Shown: positions 11,851 to 24,510 of the stretch, in pieces
Layout: each line of letters starts with the position of its first letter
Position numbering within the stretch: the stretch's first letter is position 1
The notes under the pieces: generated by a model
Told to the model about the DNA's origin: nothing
The model's database searches: none
The model's input: the letters and a program-made list of their open reading frames with translations, nothing else
Translations under genes and position numbers: made by a program
Assembly: GCF_949987535.1 (NCBI RefSeq)
Contig: NC_080079.1
Location: forward strand, 2,964,501 to 3,028,500
Reading direction: 5' to 3'
DNA: 64,000 bases
Source: Balaenoptera acutorostrata
Taxonomy: Eukaryota; Chordata; Mammalia; Artiodactyla; Balaenopteridae

Positions 11851-13768
11851 TGCATTTAGCAAATTCTGTCTGAGGATGAGTGGAAGGGTGCTTCACCGGG
11901 GAGGGCATGAGGCCTCTTCAACCTGCCCCACCAGGAGACGGGCCGTCCCCCAGGCTGGGCCTGGGAGAGGGTTTTCCGGAAGGCTGCGAGACCATTTCAC
12001 CTGGGCTGTTAATTCCTTCACGGAAAACTATGGAAAAGCCAAGGGCCTGGAATGGGACGAAACTCCCCCACCACCGCAAAAACCACCCCTCGGCCTGGCG
12101 CGGGGAGAGCAGCCCAGGCCAAGAGCAGGTGCCGTCACGGGGGCCAGCACGTGTCCTTTGACCGCAAGCCGCCTAAGGAATCAGCGCACAGTGGGCCTCA
12201 CGGTGGTCTGCAACATTCCACACCCACCTGCCACTCTCCTCCTGAAATGCACAACTGCTCTTCGCAGCCCGAACGCGAGATGTTTTCAGCGGGCAGGCCT
12301 CCGCGACGTGCCGCCCGTGCTGGAGCCATGTGTGCGGTGCTGCGGCCGGGCGCCTGCCGGTCCCTGACCAGGCCCCTCCCTCCCTCAGGCCCTGGGTCGC
12401 CACTGCGATCCCTCGGCCCGTTCTGAGGAGGCTCCTTTTCACCGACCCTGTGGGAGCCCTCCGAGGACGGCCGATTCCCGCCGAGCTGCCCGAGCTGCGC
12501 CACGCGGCAGGCGTCTCCTGGCGGGGGCACCGCCGGTGCCCCTGGGCCACACCTGGAGGCCTCTGTCGGGTCCTCTGCAGCCCCTCATCAAGTTGAGGTC
12601 CCTGCACGAGGCACGGGCAGCGACCAACTACAGAGGGACGCCCAGGGAAAGGCCACGGAGGGCTCAACGCCTCCTGTCGCCCCTGGCACGGGAGGGTGCC
12701 AAGAAGAGGGGACGCGGTGCGGGCAGAATCCCCCCGCCCGAGCGCGTCGTCACGGCCACCCTCAGCGTGGGCACGCGATGGGGATGTCGAGACGAGGACT
12801 TCATGGACGGTAGAGTTTTAAGCCCTGTGAGATCCTGTTTTATACGTTTCAGTGGCTGAGGCCATACTTGAGCAGTGACAGTCCTAGCGATTAAGAGCGA
12901 GAGGAGAGAGTCCCGCTGGTTGCAGGACAATAAATGTTTCTGAACATCGCCACAAGCGCCATCGGCGGACAGCCAAGGCCTCGCCACTGCAGAGAGTGAG
13001 AAGCTGCGGGCAGCACAGGGGGCAGGTGAGGGGCTGCTTCACGGCAAAGACGGGAGCCGCGCCCGCTGACGGGGCAGGCGGCGCCAGGACGCGAGGCCAA
13101 CCTCAGGGAGGGAGGCAGGGAGGCAGGCAGGGAGGGCAGAAGGACCACGCCTCCGCGCAGGGCGTGAACAGGAGCGTGGCCTGAAACAGGGATGGAGACG
13201 GGGGACAGAGGGAGGATTTCTACACAGCACGGTGAGGCCGTGAAGCAGAAGGAGGGCGCCAAGAAGTCAGTGCCCAGAGTTCCTCCTCGAGGCCCTGGGT
13301 GGACACCACGGCGCGCTCTGGATGGTCTCTCCATCCAGAGCAAAGTCAAACCACCCCAAACTGAGTGGACCTGGGAGAAGACGGTGGCCTTCCAGAGGGA
13401 AGGTGTGACGTCAGCTTCACTGGGAGACGTGAGTAACTACACCTAGAAACCTGATTCACCGTCATCCCACGCTCAGCGCGGAAACACGGCCTGTAGCGCA
13501 CAGAGGAGGCGTACGCGCACGATGTAGCTGGGCCACTGCAACTACGGCACAACAGGTGCAAAACGACATGCTGACCAGATCCACCGGCCTCCATCGTGGA
13601 GACTAGGGACACGGGAAGTGGGGGGCTGTGTCATCGTATCACATATTGTTCCTGACGATCTGGGATATTTTAATATGGAAGAAAACTCTTCTCCGGATCA
13701 GATGTACATTAAGACAGTACTACCCACTACAGACCTATAGGAGCTGCTCCTTAAGAGTAACAGTGCCG

Positions 13769-14045
13769 GGCTTCCCTGGTGGCGCAGTGGTTGAGAGTCT
13801 GCCTGCCAATGCAGGGGACATGGGTTCGAGCCCTGGTCTGGGAAGACCCCACATGCCGCGGAGCAACTGGGCCCGTGAGCCACAACTGCTGAGCCTGCAC
13901 GTCTGGAGCCTGTGCTCCACAACAAGAGAGGCTGCGATAGTGAGAGGCCCGCGCACCGCAGTGAAGAGTGGCCCCCGCTTGCCACAACTGGAGAAAGCCC
14001 TCGCACAGAAATGAAGACCCAACACAGCCATAAATAAATAAAAAT

Positions 14046-14071
<26 letters not shown>
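13769..14071 (+). mobile_element. CHR-type tRNA-derived SINE with perfect 16-bp target-site duplication
   Basis: The element starts ggcttccctggtggcgcagt and carries an A-box-like tggcgcagtggttgag and a B-box gggttcgagccc. It ends in a TAAA-rich stretch and an A tail of about 26 bases. The duplication aagagtaacagtgccg flanks it exactly (13753-13768 and 14072-14087). The intact duplication and long pure A tail indicate a recent insertion. It lies antisense to MGMT in intron 4. Long minus-strand open frames across it are by-products of the SINE sequence. Confidence 0.95.
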
Positions 14072-14076
<5 letters not shown>

Positions 14077-14087
14077 TAACAGTGCCG

Positions 14088-15365
14088 TTTTGGGCAAAAG
14101 GCCGAGAAACTGCCCTCTCCCCGAGACACCGGCTCTGCCCTCGGGCGGCCGTGAGCCGAGTGGCGGGAGCTGCCGACCGTGGTGTGCAAAAAGCCAGCCT
14201 CTCCCCTGTGAGCAGGGGTGAAAATAGTTTTGAAAACACACAGCAGAGCCACAACAATTTTTTAAAAAGTGGGGTCTCTCTGATTTAGTAACTTCCCATC
14301 CCATGATGTGATGACTCTATTTGCTTTTCCTGATAGGATGGCATTCTTCTACCATATTGGAGACTTTCCTACAGCTTTAGGGAGAAACCATTCCCAACGT
14401 GAGAGCAGGCCCTGGCGGGCACTGGAGACTAATAAGGTCGGGAATATTCCAGGGCCCCATGCAACTGCGTGGGGTCTCCCAGAGGGCCGAGCTGTCGTGC
14501 GGACAGGGGTGCCCTTCCCGCCCACCTGCAGGCTCCGCAGGCCTGTGTGGCCTTGGCCAGGCCCACGTCACGGCCTCTCCACAACCCACGCTGACTTCCT
14601 CCCTGAGACTGGACCGCGCTTGGCCCACATGTGGCTTGATGGGGACAGAGGTGACCTCTGCACTCCCGGGAACGACAGGCCTGCGGCCGCCCCACACTGA
14701 GGCCTGACCCTGTCCCCTGGGGAGACGGCCTTGCGTGGTCCGTGACTCTTGCTCTCAGCCCAGGCTGACTGCAGATGCACAGGGGGGACAAAGACGTGAA
14801 GGAGCTTGGGGACATGCCCAAAAGCGATGAGTCATCCCAGGTCCCAAGGGCCACGGCCTGGACCTCCTGACGGAGCAGAGCCCCCAGGCGACGGGGATGG
14901 GTTTGGACCCCAGCACGTGTATTTTTCTAGAACATAAGCTCTCGTGCGAGGGTCTGTTTTGTTTCCTGCTGTGCTCCCGGCACCTGGGAGAGCGTCTGGC
15001 ACCCCCTAGGCACCCAGTGTGCCCAGCTGCCCAGCGAACGAATGGCCGTCCGCTCGCCACTTCTCCGGGCTTCGCCGCCCCGGGCTCCCTGTGCCGAGCA
15101 GCTCCCGTGGTCCTGACACGCATCATGGGGCGGGGAGGGTCTCGGTGGTGCGCGGGAAAGCTTCTTTACCACCTTCACCCCACCAGTGCCACCCACGCCT
15201 CTTCCAGAGGTCCCCACCACAAACGCTTCCTGTCTTCCCCGCCCACTGCAGCCCGGGCTGCCTCTGAAACCCGCTTCAGTCAAAGGGCACTGTGACCCCC
15301 TGAGCGCAGTGCCCAGGCCCCCCACCGACCACGGCCATGCTGACACCACGTGGACGCAAACTCAC
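14088..15365 (-). other. MGMT: MGMT intron 4, exon 4-proximal part
   Basis: GC-rich unique intron sequence runs up to the GTGAGT donor of exon 4. It includes an L2-like stretch at about 14925-15040 and nothing else recognisable. Confidence 0.75.
14925..15040 (+). repeat. L2-like LINE 3' end fragment
   Basis: The order of motifs 'tctagaacataagctc', 'gagggtctgttttg', 'tgctcccggcacctgg' and 'cgtctggcacc' follows the 3' end of the ancient mammalian LINE2. It is strongly diverged and short. Confidence 0.5.
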
Positions 15366-15505
15366 GGGATTGCTTCTCATTGCCCCTCCCACGGCCCGCG
15401 CTGCTTTGGGGCTGCCCGCCAGGGCCGCTAATTGCTGGTAAGAAACCGTTTCTCCGAATTTCACAGCCTTCAGCAGTTTCCATAGCGCCTGTCTGGTGAA
15501 CGAAT
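15366..15505 (-). CDS. MGMT: MGMT coding exon 4 (helix-turn-helix DNA-binding segment)
   Basis: This 140-nt exon (two bases of a split codon plus 46 codons) encodes the start of the C-terminal domain, including the helix-turn-helix that binds the DNA minor groove and flips out the damaged base. It is preceded by the acceptor CTGCTCTCTCCCTTCAG and followed by the strong donor GTGAGT. The translation runs from [18 protein letters not shown] through [20 protein letters not shown] to AMRSNP. By human numbering it keeps Tyr114, the arginine finger Arg128 and the hinge residue Asn137. Differences from human include Glu92 to Asp (the codon split with exon 3), Val98 to Ala, Val105 to Ala, Asn123 to Ser and Gly136 to Ser. 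Several of these (Asp92, Ser136) are also seen in rodent MGMT. The reading frame is intact, and the exon lies 7.9 kb upstream of exon 5. Confidence 0.97.
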
Positions 15506-18500
15506 CTGAAGGGAGAGAGCAGAGTGACACGATTTGGGCAAACGGTTCCGACAGCTCAGATACAAACAGCTGCCAGTCCTGAAAGAGAGGGTGCATCAAC
15601 ATAAACAGAGGTGTGATTCTCAATGAAAACAGCTCCGCACGGCCCTGTCACCGTGTCACCCGACACGGAGGAAGAGGCGTGTGACGCAGGGCACGGAGCG
15701 GGCCGGCCCCTCTGCACGCGTCCCCAACCGCGCCTCACAGATTTGCGACTTCCTCCCATCTTCCCTGAGTGCCAGGCAGGCCTGAGACACGCTCTCCCAG
15801 CACCTGGGCGTGCATAAATTAGCACGCAGTTCGCTTCGTAAGCACAGAAGGCCCTGCTTGCACACCAACTTCGAAACCTTTTGTTCCGCTGGTTAATTTC
15901 CAACTTCAGCTGGGACACAGAAGGAAAAGGAAGCCACGGGCCGGGCTCTGATATTATGCTAACCATCCACATCCGACGGGAGAGCAGGCTTAGAATGCCA
16001 AACACCACGGTACACAGGGCCTGGTGGTGACCTTGGCTACAGGCGTCTGTAATGAGCAGGGCAGCAAAGATAAAACAACTTCATTCCCATTTGAATTGAC
16101 TACCCACATCCAATTGCACTCGCTCTTCATCCTGCTGCAGGAATGAAAAGGAGAACGCGCGACAACATTCCCTCCCTCTGCTCCAGGTTTAGAGCTGTTT
16201 CACGGGTGTGGAGTGTGCTGGGGAGAAGCCTGGCATGTGAAGGAAGCGGGTCTGAATCGACACCTATTGTCTTTCCGATGGGGACGCACGGCGCGGGAGC
16301 ACTGGACACCGAGCTGCGGCCCCCGAGGGGGGGCGGGAGCACCTGACGCAGCAACAAAGGGAAGGATTCCACGGGCAGGGGCGCAGTCCCTGAGTGTGTC
16401 CCCAACAGCACTAATTACACTTGGTGCCAAGCTGGCCAAGCGCGATTTGGTTCTTAAAGGAAACACACCCTTACATGCGCGTTAAATAATAAAAATCACT
16501 TCTTAACTGAAGGGAATGATAATCACTTCACTGGGAAAAAAAATCTGTTTAGACTTTATTATAACATTAAGCAAATTAAACATCAGCATAATCCAGGTGA
16601 TACTAGAAAAGGGTCAGCAAAGAAATTGACTTTGTTGTTCATTAATTTACATGGATTAGCAGAGGGCAAAAAGATAGCAAATGTGCTCTAGTTTTTTATG
16701 ATATAATTTCAAACTCTACACCGTTTGTGGCAGGAGGGTGACTTTGGGGTTAATCAGACTGATTTGTCCTTTTAATTGCTTTCTATTCAAAGAAAATTCA
16801 TTAGATAATGTTCTCTTCAAAATTCATGAATCAATTTAACTGAAGAAACCACATTAACAGCTTTGGGTTCATTAGCACATGCGGTTGTGTGACTGGCTGA
16901 TTGCTGCGAGGGTTTCCTTAGGCAAACAGACTCTGTTTACTGTGATTTCTTTAGAAAGGGTTTTGAAATCAAACTGTTAATCATTATCATTGTCACCGCT
17001 GTTGTGCCTAACTTAAAAAAAAAAAAAGGAAGAAAAAAGAAAAGCAAGGCGGCTTGGTGATAACTTGGAGAAAAAGAGGTTTCGGGGATAGTTGTCTTGG
17101 AAAAGAAACGATAAAAGCAGCACAAGTCGATACTGCAAGAAGCAGAGGCCAGTTTCCTGCCTTCCTCCCACAGCCCAGCGTTGTTGGTTTTTGTTTTCCG
17201 TGTTTTGGCCCAGGGAGAGGATGCCGCCCAGGTCTTCCAGGAGGACAGTCTGGAACTTACTAAACCTGCAGGAAAACAGTGAGAGGTGTGTGCAAACAGA
17301 AGCCGGAGAGACAGAACAGTTCCGAGAAGCCGCGGCACAGCTCCCCGGCCGCCACCTGAGCGCCAGGCGCTGACGGACTCCTGCCAAGTCACAGAGCACC
17401 CCTCCTTCCAAGGGGAAAAGCATCGTAAAATAAAACAATCGGACGCCCGTATATGAGCGCAGAGTTTATCAAACATTTGCAGCTTCACTGTCAATTTTTC
17501 CACGGGAAACCGTTTCTCACCTTGTATGTACCAGGCAATGGTATTAGGACAAATAGCTCAAGAAATGCAGTATTTGTCAATCAAGCACATCATTTTATAA
17601 ATGTACCTGGAAACTCAATTCCACCTTGTAGGGAGCAAATGCATTTATTAGTCTAAGCAGTGCCCAGAGTCAGCACCTTCACCCTGGACCTGTGCAAAAT
17701 CAGACCTGAGCCCCACTCCTCCGAACCGGGGGGCAACACTCTCGGTTGCTGGGTATCATTCTAAAATGTAGCAAAACCTGCTCATAAAGATTACCATGAT
17801 CGATGTGTAAAATACATTCTCTTGAGGTGACCACATCACTCTTTAGTGGCCGGACCATCATTTCAGGTGGCCCTAAGGGGCAACCACTGAAATACCATCC
17901 TCTTCTCTCCCGTTAAGGTCCTCTGCGGAGAGCAGCTGCAGCCTCCGTAGGCCACATTCTGGGTGTTCCTCTCCTTCCCCATCTCCTGCCTGTTCTGGGG
18001 TCTGGGTGAGGTCAAGGTAGGCTCTGCTGGAAGACTGCTCCTTAGATCCCCTTTACCTTAAGGACACGGCCATCTCCATTTGAGCTTGGGTGGCTACCTA
18101 GATACACCCACCGCAACCACCTAAACCTGGCAAAAACTGTTTTCTAAACTCTCTCTCTTCCTGGATTGCACATCACGAGCCAGCTCGCTGATGACACTGC
18201 GCACCTGTAAGATGCCCTGCCTTAGCATCAAGCCTGGTGTCCACGCGTGGGTCACGGCCACTTGACAGGTTTCCAAGTTTCCAAGGGTCCTCCCGCCCAG
18301 GACTTGCCGTCTCTGGCCTCCGGCACAGAGGGGGCACCCAGGCTGGCACAGCGGAGCTCAAGATAATCTGGGAGGGAGCCAGGTTTCCGATCAGGTGAAT
18401 CCAGAGGCGAGTTCTGACACTACGTGCTCTTCAGTGTAAACGAGCTAACCTGACCTGATGCTGCCTCAGCATCAAAGCAGCCAGACGACCTTTCCAGGAA

Positions 18501-18690
18501 CGAACCTGGGAGGGAGAACATGAAGGTGAAAGGAAACAGGGGTTCTGGTCCACGGGGAATGGAGTCAGCGTCTTCTCCCTGCCTATCTCTGCTGAATGCC
18601 TTTATAAAGCCTGGGCACAAGGCACAGAGCAGCTATTTGAGGGCCGTGGAAAGTAAAGGTTCGGGAAGAGGAATTTGAAGAAACACTGCA
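15506..18690 (-). other. MGMT: MGMT intron 3, exon 4-proximal part
   Basis: Unique sequence begins at the exon 4 acceptor. 15.5-16.45 kb is mixed composition, 16.48-17.65 kb is AT-rich and CNE-like, and 17.65-18.69 kb is ordinary sequence in which I see nothing specific. No coding region is recognised. Confidence 0.7.
16480..17660. promoter_or_regulatory. AT-rich candidate conserved noncoding block in intron 3
   Basis: About 1.2 kb of non-repetitive AT-rich sequence is dense in TAAT/ATTA cores and SOX-like ATTCAAAG and CTTTGT words (for example ctattcaaagaaaattcatt). An A run at about 17014-17026 is the only simple repeat. Composition suggests a developmental enhancer, which is common in the MGMT-EBF3 region, but this is inference from base content only. 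Confidence 0.3.
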
Positions 18691-18699
18691 ACGGTGCAC

Positions 18700-21600
18700 C
18701 AGTTTACCACTTTTCCCCTCAATAATCCCCGGCCAGGACTGACTGCAGCTTCGACCCGGAGGTGGTGCTGGTGCAGACAGAGCCCAGAGCTCTCATCCCC
18801 TTGAGGAGGGAGAAGGAGCCCCGATGTTCAGAGGATGGAGGAGCCCCCCTCTGTGCTATCCTCTCTGAACTCCTGTACCTCCGCCCCCAAGCAATCCTGC
18901 AGTGGGGGGTGGCAATGGTGGGGGGCCCGCGGGTGCTGAAGGCTCTGAGGAGAAACATCCTCTCTGATGGGAAGAGCTACGGTCCCCAAAGGTGGGTGGA
19001 CCCACTGCTTTCCCCCTCTTTGTATTCTCACTGCTCGGCCCTAGATGTAAGCGCAGTCGCAGGTGTGTGTGGTAGAGCAGAGGACCCCCAAGAACTGGGA
19101 CGGACCAGGGAGACTGCAGAGAAAGGGGCCTTTGGGAAAGCACACCAGCGAGTTGTTTATAAATTCCTGGATTCGCCCCTGAGCTGTGCATGTGTGGATC
19201 TGTCACTAAACCCAAGATTCTGAGAACTGAGGTAAGGGTTAGACCACTGCTGGGGTCCTGGAGGGCAGACCTGAACAGGATTGCGGAGGCTACAAAGGAA
19301 CGGATACTGAAAGCACAACCTGCAGAAGCCTGGTCAGGACTCATGGGCTGTATCCAACCAGGTCGAGTGTCTCATAAACAAAAATATCAACATTACTGTA
19401 AGATTTACACAAGACCCAGAGTCTCAGAATATCATATTCAAAATGATTAGGTTACAACCCCAGATTACTCAGCATATGAAGAATCAGGAAAACCTCAACT
19501 TGCCTGGGAAAAGACAGTCAACAAATGTAAAGGCCAAAGCTGACACAGGAGTTAGGATCACCTGACAACCGCCCCTCTCCCTCAAGCTTTCTGAGGTATG
19601 ATTAACAAATAAAACTGTACGATACTTAAGGTGTGCAATGTGATGACTTGATAAACATCATCTGACAACCACTTCAAAGGATCTGTAATAAAAATGCTGT
19701 GAGAAGGGAAAATACCCACGAAACAAATGAAAATACAGAGAGTTTTTTTTAAAAAAATAGATGTTACAAAGAAGAATCAAATGGAGAATTTAGTACTGAA
19801 AAATTCAACATACAAAATGAAAAAACTGCACTGCATGGGCTTCTTAGCAGAATGGGGATGCCAGAGGAAGAGCCAGTGAGACTGAGGATAAGTCAGCAGA
19901 AGTGACCAACCTGAGAAACAGGAAAAAATGTCAAAAGCAAACAACAAAAACCAAAAACAGCCTCGGGGACATGTTGGAAAAGCCAAAAGGTCTAACATGC
20001 GTGTTACTGGAGTTCCAGAAGGAGAGAGAGCAAAGTGTGGTGTAGAAGAAAAAAATTCAAAGAAATAATAGCTAAACATTTTCCAAATTTGGCAAAAGAT
20101 ATACAAGCATAGATTTTAGAAGCTCAGCAAAGTGCAAACAGGACACACCCAAAGAAATCCACTCCCAGACATACCATGATGAAGCTGCTGAAATCTAAAG
20201 ACAAAGAAAGAAACCTTGAAAACAAAGAAAAATGTTGCATTATTTATAGGAGAACAATGTTTGAATGACTATAGAATTCTTACAGTAACCACAGAGGTAG
20301 AAGAAAGCAAAACGGCAATTTTAAAGTGCTGAAAGAAAAGAACTGTCAACTTAGAATTCTACATCCAGTTTTGAAAAAAATCTTTCAGGAGTGAAGTTAA
20401 AATAAAGACGTTTTCAGATTAAAAAAAACAAAGTTAAGGTGTTGCCAGCAGACCTGAAATGCTAAAGGAAGTTATTCAGTATGAAGCAAAATAATACCAG
20501 AGGGAAGTGTGGAACATTAGGAATAAAAGCAGAACAAAACAAACAGTAACTATTTGGCTAAATACCAAAGACTATTCTTCTGTTGAGTTCTTTAAAATAT
20601 GTTTAATGACTGAAAGCAAAACCATGACATCAACAGATAAGATTTTCAATGTACACAGAAGTAAAAACAACACACCATAACATAAAGCAGGGGAGTTAAA
20701 GGACCTACATGGTGGTAAGGCTTCTATATTCTACTTTAAGGTGGAGAAATATTGATTCCAATTAGACTGTGATAGTTAAGTATGTATTATAATCCCTACA
20801 GCAACCACTAGAAAAACTATAAGAGATAATATAGTTAAAAAACATACATGATATAAAAAAAGTTAAAATATTCCATAGGAAGGAAAGAAAGGGGAAAGAA
20901 AAATGAAAAACAGAGGGAAAAGATAGAAAATGAATAATAATATGTGATAATAAAATAATAAAATGTAATAAATAATAAGATAGCAAATAAAATGAAATAA
21001 ATGTTTGACATCCCAACCCTAAATGCTTATGTACCTAACAACAGGGTTCAAATGCAGGAAGCAAAAAAATGACAAAACTGAAAGGATAATTAGACAAATC
21101 CACAATTATACTTGAAGATTTCACTACTTCTCTCTCATAATTCATAGAAATAGTTGACAGAACATCAAGGATGCAGAAATAAAAAACACCGTCAACCAAC
21201 TTGTTTTAACTGACATTTATAGAATAGCCAGTAACAGCAGAATATATACTCTTTAAAAATGCACATGTAACACCGATCAAGATAAAGCATATTCTGGGTT
21301 ATGAAACAAACGTTAACAACTTTTAAACAACTGAAATCAGACAAGTGATCTTCTCTGATCATAATGGAAAAAGACAAAAGGAAAATCTCCAAACATCTGG
21401 AGAGTAAGTAAGCCATTTCTAAATAATCTATGGGTCACAGAAGAAGTCTTAAGGAAATGAAAACAAAATTGAACTGAATGAAACTGAAAATACAGCATAT
21501 CACAATTTATGTGACACAGCTAATATTTAGAGGGACATCTGTAGTATTAAATGCATATTTTAGAAAAAAGGTCTCAAATCAGTAATAACATAAAACATAA

Positions 21601-22372
21601 AATTAATAATAAGCTTCCACTTTAAGAAACCAGAAAGAGAAAAGCAAAATAAACCAAAAGGAGAAGGAAGGAAAGAATAAAGGTAACAGCAGAAACCAGT
21701 GAAATCGAAAACAAAAAATGATAGAGTAAAATACATGAAGCCAAAACTGGGTTCTTTAAAAAGATAAATAAATTGATAAATCTTTAGTAAGACTGATTAA
21801 AAAAACCCAACAAATTATCAACATGAGCAACGAAAGAGGGGATGTTACTACTGACCTCACAGACATTAAATTGATAAAAAATTATTCCTACAAATAACTC
21901 TAGGCACAATATTCAATATCATAGATGAATTAGACCAATTTATCTAAAACTACAAACTACCAAAAGTCATCCAGGATGAAACAGATAACTGGAATAGTCC
22001 TGTAACTATCAAAAGAACTTTAATTCGTAGTTTAAAATCTTCTGAAATCATAGGGCCAGATAATTTCACCAGAAAATTCTATCAAACATTTAAATAACAC
22101 ATCAATTCAGCATAATCTTTTTCAGAATAATAGAAGAGAAGGGAACAACACTTCTCAAGGCATTTTATGAGGCTAGAATTACTCCAATATCAAAATCAGA
22201 AAAGACAGTAACCAGAAAAGCACAGATCAGCATCTCTCATGGACATACATGCAAAAATCCTCAACGAAGTGTTTGCAAATCAAATCGAGAAATACGTCAA
22301 GAACAAGACATCAAAATTCAGTGGAGTTTGTCCCAGGAATGGAGGGCTGATTCAATATTTGAAAAATTAATC
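18700..22372 (+). mobile_element. Old L1 LINE, 5' part (5'UTR-like, ORF1 remnants, start of ORF2)
   Basis: The plus strand follows an ancient mammalian L1. A 5'-UTR-like section at about 18.7-19.5 kb leads into 'ggaaaagacagtcaaca'. ORF1 remnants follow at about 19.75-20.45 kb, including 'ggagttccagaaggagagag', 'caaagaaataatagctaaac' and 'aactgtcaacttagaattct'. ORF2-like sequence runs from about 21.0 kb to 22.37 kb. Every frame is broken by stops and frameshifts. The left boundary is uncertain by several hundred bases. The element breaks off inside ORF2 at about 22372 and resumes at about 24511, with another L1 in between. Its coding strand is antisense to MGMT. Confidence 0.8.
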
Positions 22373-24510
22373 TATTATAAAGCTACACTAATCAAGACAG
22401 GATGTACTGCTGAAAAAACACCTAGATCAATGGAACAGAATAAAACAACCCACACAAATAAAGGAGCAAAGGCAATTCAATGGAAAAAAGGCTAGTCTTT
22501 CCAACAAATGGTGCTGGAACAACTGGACAGCCACATGCAAAATATGAATCTAGACACAGACCATGCACCTTCTACAAAAACTAACTGAAAATGGATCATA
22601 GACATAAATCTAAAAGGCAAAACTATAAAACACCTAGAAGATGACACAGGAGAAAAAATGTAGGTGACCTTGGGTTTAGGGAAGAGTTTTTGGATATAGC
22701 ATGACTCATGAAAGAAAAAAATGGGTAAGTGGAACTTTATCAAAATTAATTTCTGCTCTGTGAAAGATGCTGTTAAGACACCTTAAAGAAAAGCCATAGG
22801 CTGAAAGAAAATTTTGCAAAACACGTATCTGATAAAGGACTTGTATCCAAAATACACAAAGAATTCTTAAAAACTCAACAATAAGAAAATAACTCAATTA
22901 GAAAACGGATAAGAGCTTAACAGACACCTCCTCACCAAAAAAGATATACAGATGACAAATAAGCATATGATAAACTGTTTAACATCATTTGTCATTAGGG
23001 AGTTATACGTTGAAACAATGGGATACAATTACACACCTATCAGGATGGCTAAAAACAAACAAAACAAACAAACAAACACACAAACAAGAAAAACCCTCAA
23101 TAGTACTGACTGCTGGTGAGGATGAGGGATATTCATTCATTGCTGATGAAAATGCAAAGTGGAACAGCTACTTTGGAAGAAAGTTTGCCCGTTTCTTAGA
23201 AAGCTAAACAGAGGCTTACCACATGAACCAGCAACCGCACTCCTAGATATTTACTCAACTGACTGGAAAACTTATGTCCACACAAAAACCCGCATGTGAA
23301 TGTTTACAGCAGCTTTATTCACCTATGGCCAAAAACTGGAAACCAAGATGTCCTTTAATAGGTAAATAAACTATGAAACACCCATACAATGGAATATTAT
23401 TCAGTCATGTAAAGAGTGAACTATCAAGTCACAAAAAGACATGGAGGAATCTTAAATGTATATTGCCAAGTGAAAAAAAAAATTCTGGAAAGGCCACATG
23501 CTGTATGATCCCAACTATATGACCTTGTGTAAAAGGAATAACAATAGAGATATACATTCAATGTATGCAAATTAACAACAGCGAAATATTTAGGAGATTG
23601 GAGGACCCCAGGAAAGAATGCAGGCGGTGACAAGAGAATCTAACTGTATGACAAACGTATGAACAACCCCACTGAAGTGTGTGGGAGGGAACATGGTGAC
23701 CTAAGTAACTCTGGAAATGAGTGGAGTCCATAGGACTAAGACAAAAGGAACTGCACTGTGCACTGTACTCTGGTTGATACAGTTGTTTCCCATGGAAATA
23801 CAGGATAAAAATCCTGATACTGCTATACGGTATACTGGGCTCAAACAACTAGCTAAACGGACGGCAGAAGGTTGGAGCCAGTTTCTCACAGATAAGCAAG
23901 AGGCAGCCAGAAGGATCCATGTAATAATGGATTAGAACTCTGTGTAGACATGAGTATGAACTAATGTTTATCTTCATATTGGTACAGAGCAAGGCCAACC
24001 TCAACAGTGTTAAATCATTATGATAGTATGTACCCTGATATGATTGCATGAAAATGGCACTTTGCCTCTGTGGTCTTCCACAACGCCACAGCCCCAGTCT
24101 ATGATGAGAAAAGCATTATATAAATTCGAATATAGTGACATTTTACAAAATTCCTGACAAGTACTCCTGAAAACTGTCAAGGTCATCTAAAACAAAGAGA
24201 ATCTGAGAAAATGTCAAAGCTAAGAGGAGTCTAAGGAGATATAATGACCAAATCTATCATGGTATCCTAAATTGGTTCCTGGAACAGAAGAAGGACATTA
24301 GGTAAAACCTAAGAAAATCTGAATAAAATATGAACTTTAGTTAGTAAGATATCAGCATTGGTTTGTTGATTGTAACAAGTGTATCACACTAATATAAGAT
24401 GTCAATTATAGGGCAAAATGAGTGTGGGGTATCAGGGAACTCTCTGTACTAACTTCTCAATTTTTTTGGTAAATCTGAAACTGTTCTAAAAAATGAAGTC
24501 AATTAAAAAT
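22373..24510 (+). mobile_element. L1 LINE 3' part nested inside the older L1
   Basis: The segment begins abruptly in the last third of ORF2 ('agctacactaatcaagac'). It runs through the typical L1 endings 'gaacagaataaaacaacc', 'acaactggacagccacatgc' and 'acaatggaatattattcagt' into a long 3' UTR. It stops at 'gaaactgttctaaaaaatga', the usual L1 tail. The flanking sequence on both sides is earlier ORF2 sequence that reads through when this segment is removed. This looks like a 5'-truncated insertion. All frames are disrupted. Confidence 0.75.

Larger units (their letters stand above)
7503..13768 (-). other. MGMT: MGMT intron 4, SINE-distal part
   Basis: The intron is bounded by the exon 5 acceptor. 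Most of it is unique, GC-rich sequence. About 7925-8080 looks like a decayed interspersed repeat. The segment 10.7-11.85 kb is AT-rich and unique-looking. 11.9-13.4 kb is CpG-rich with GGAGG/GGCAG-type simple repeats near 13100-13140. Poly-C occurs at about 8297-8319 and a G run at about 9365-9376. No coding sequence is recognised. Confidence 0.7.

Noticed and set aside
13698..14304. Several minus-strand frames of 168-189 codons
   Set aside because: They are translations of the antisense CHR SINE and its A tail. The same peptide phrases recur at the SINEs near 50.1, 50.9 and 57.3 kb.
19777..21416. Minus-strand frames in the L1 region
   Set aside because: They are antisense translations of A-rich L1 sequence. 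The sense frames are broken, so no active transposase or reverse transcriptase gene is present.
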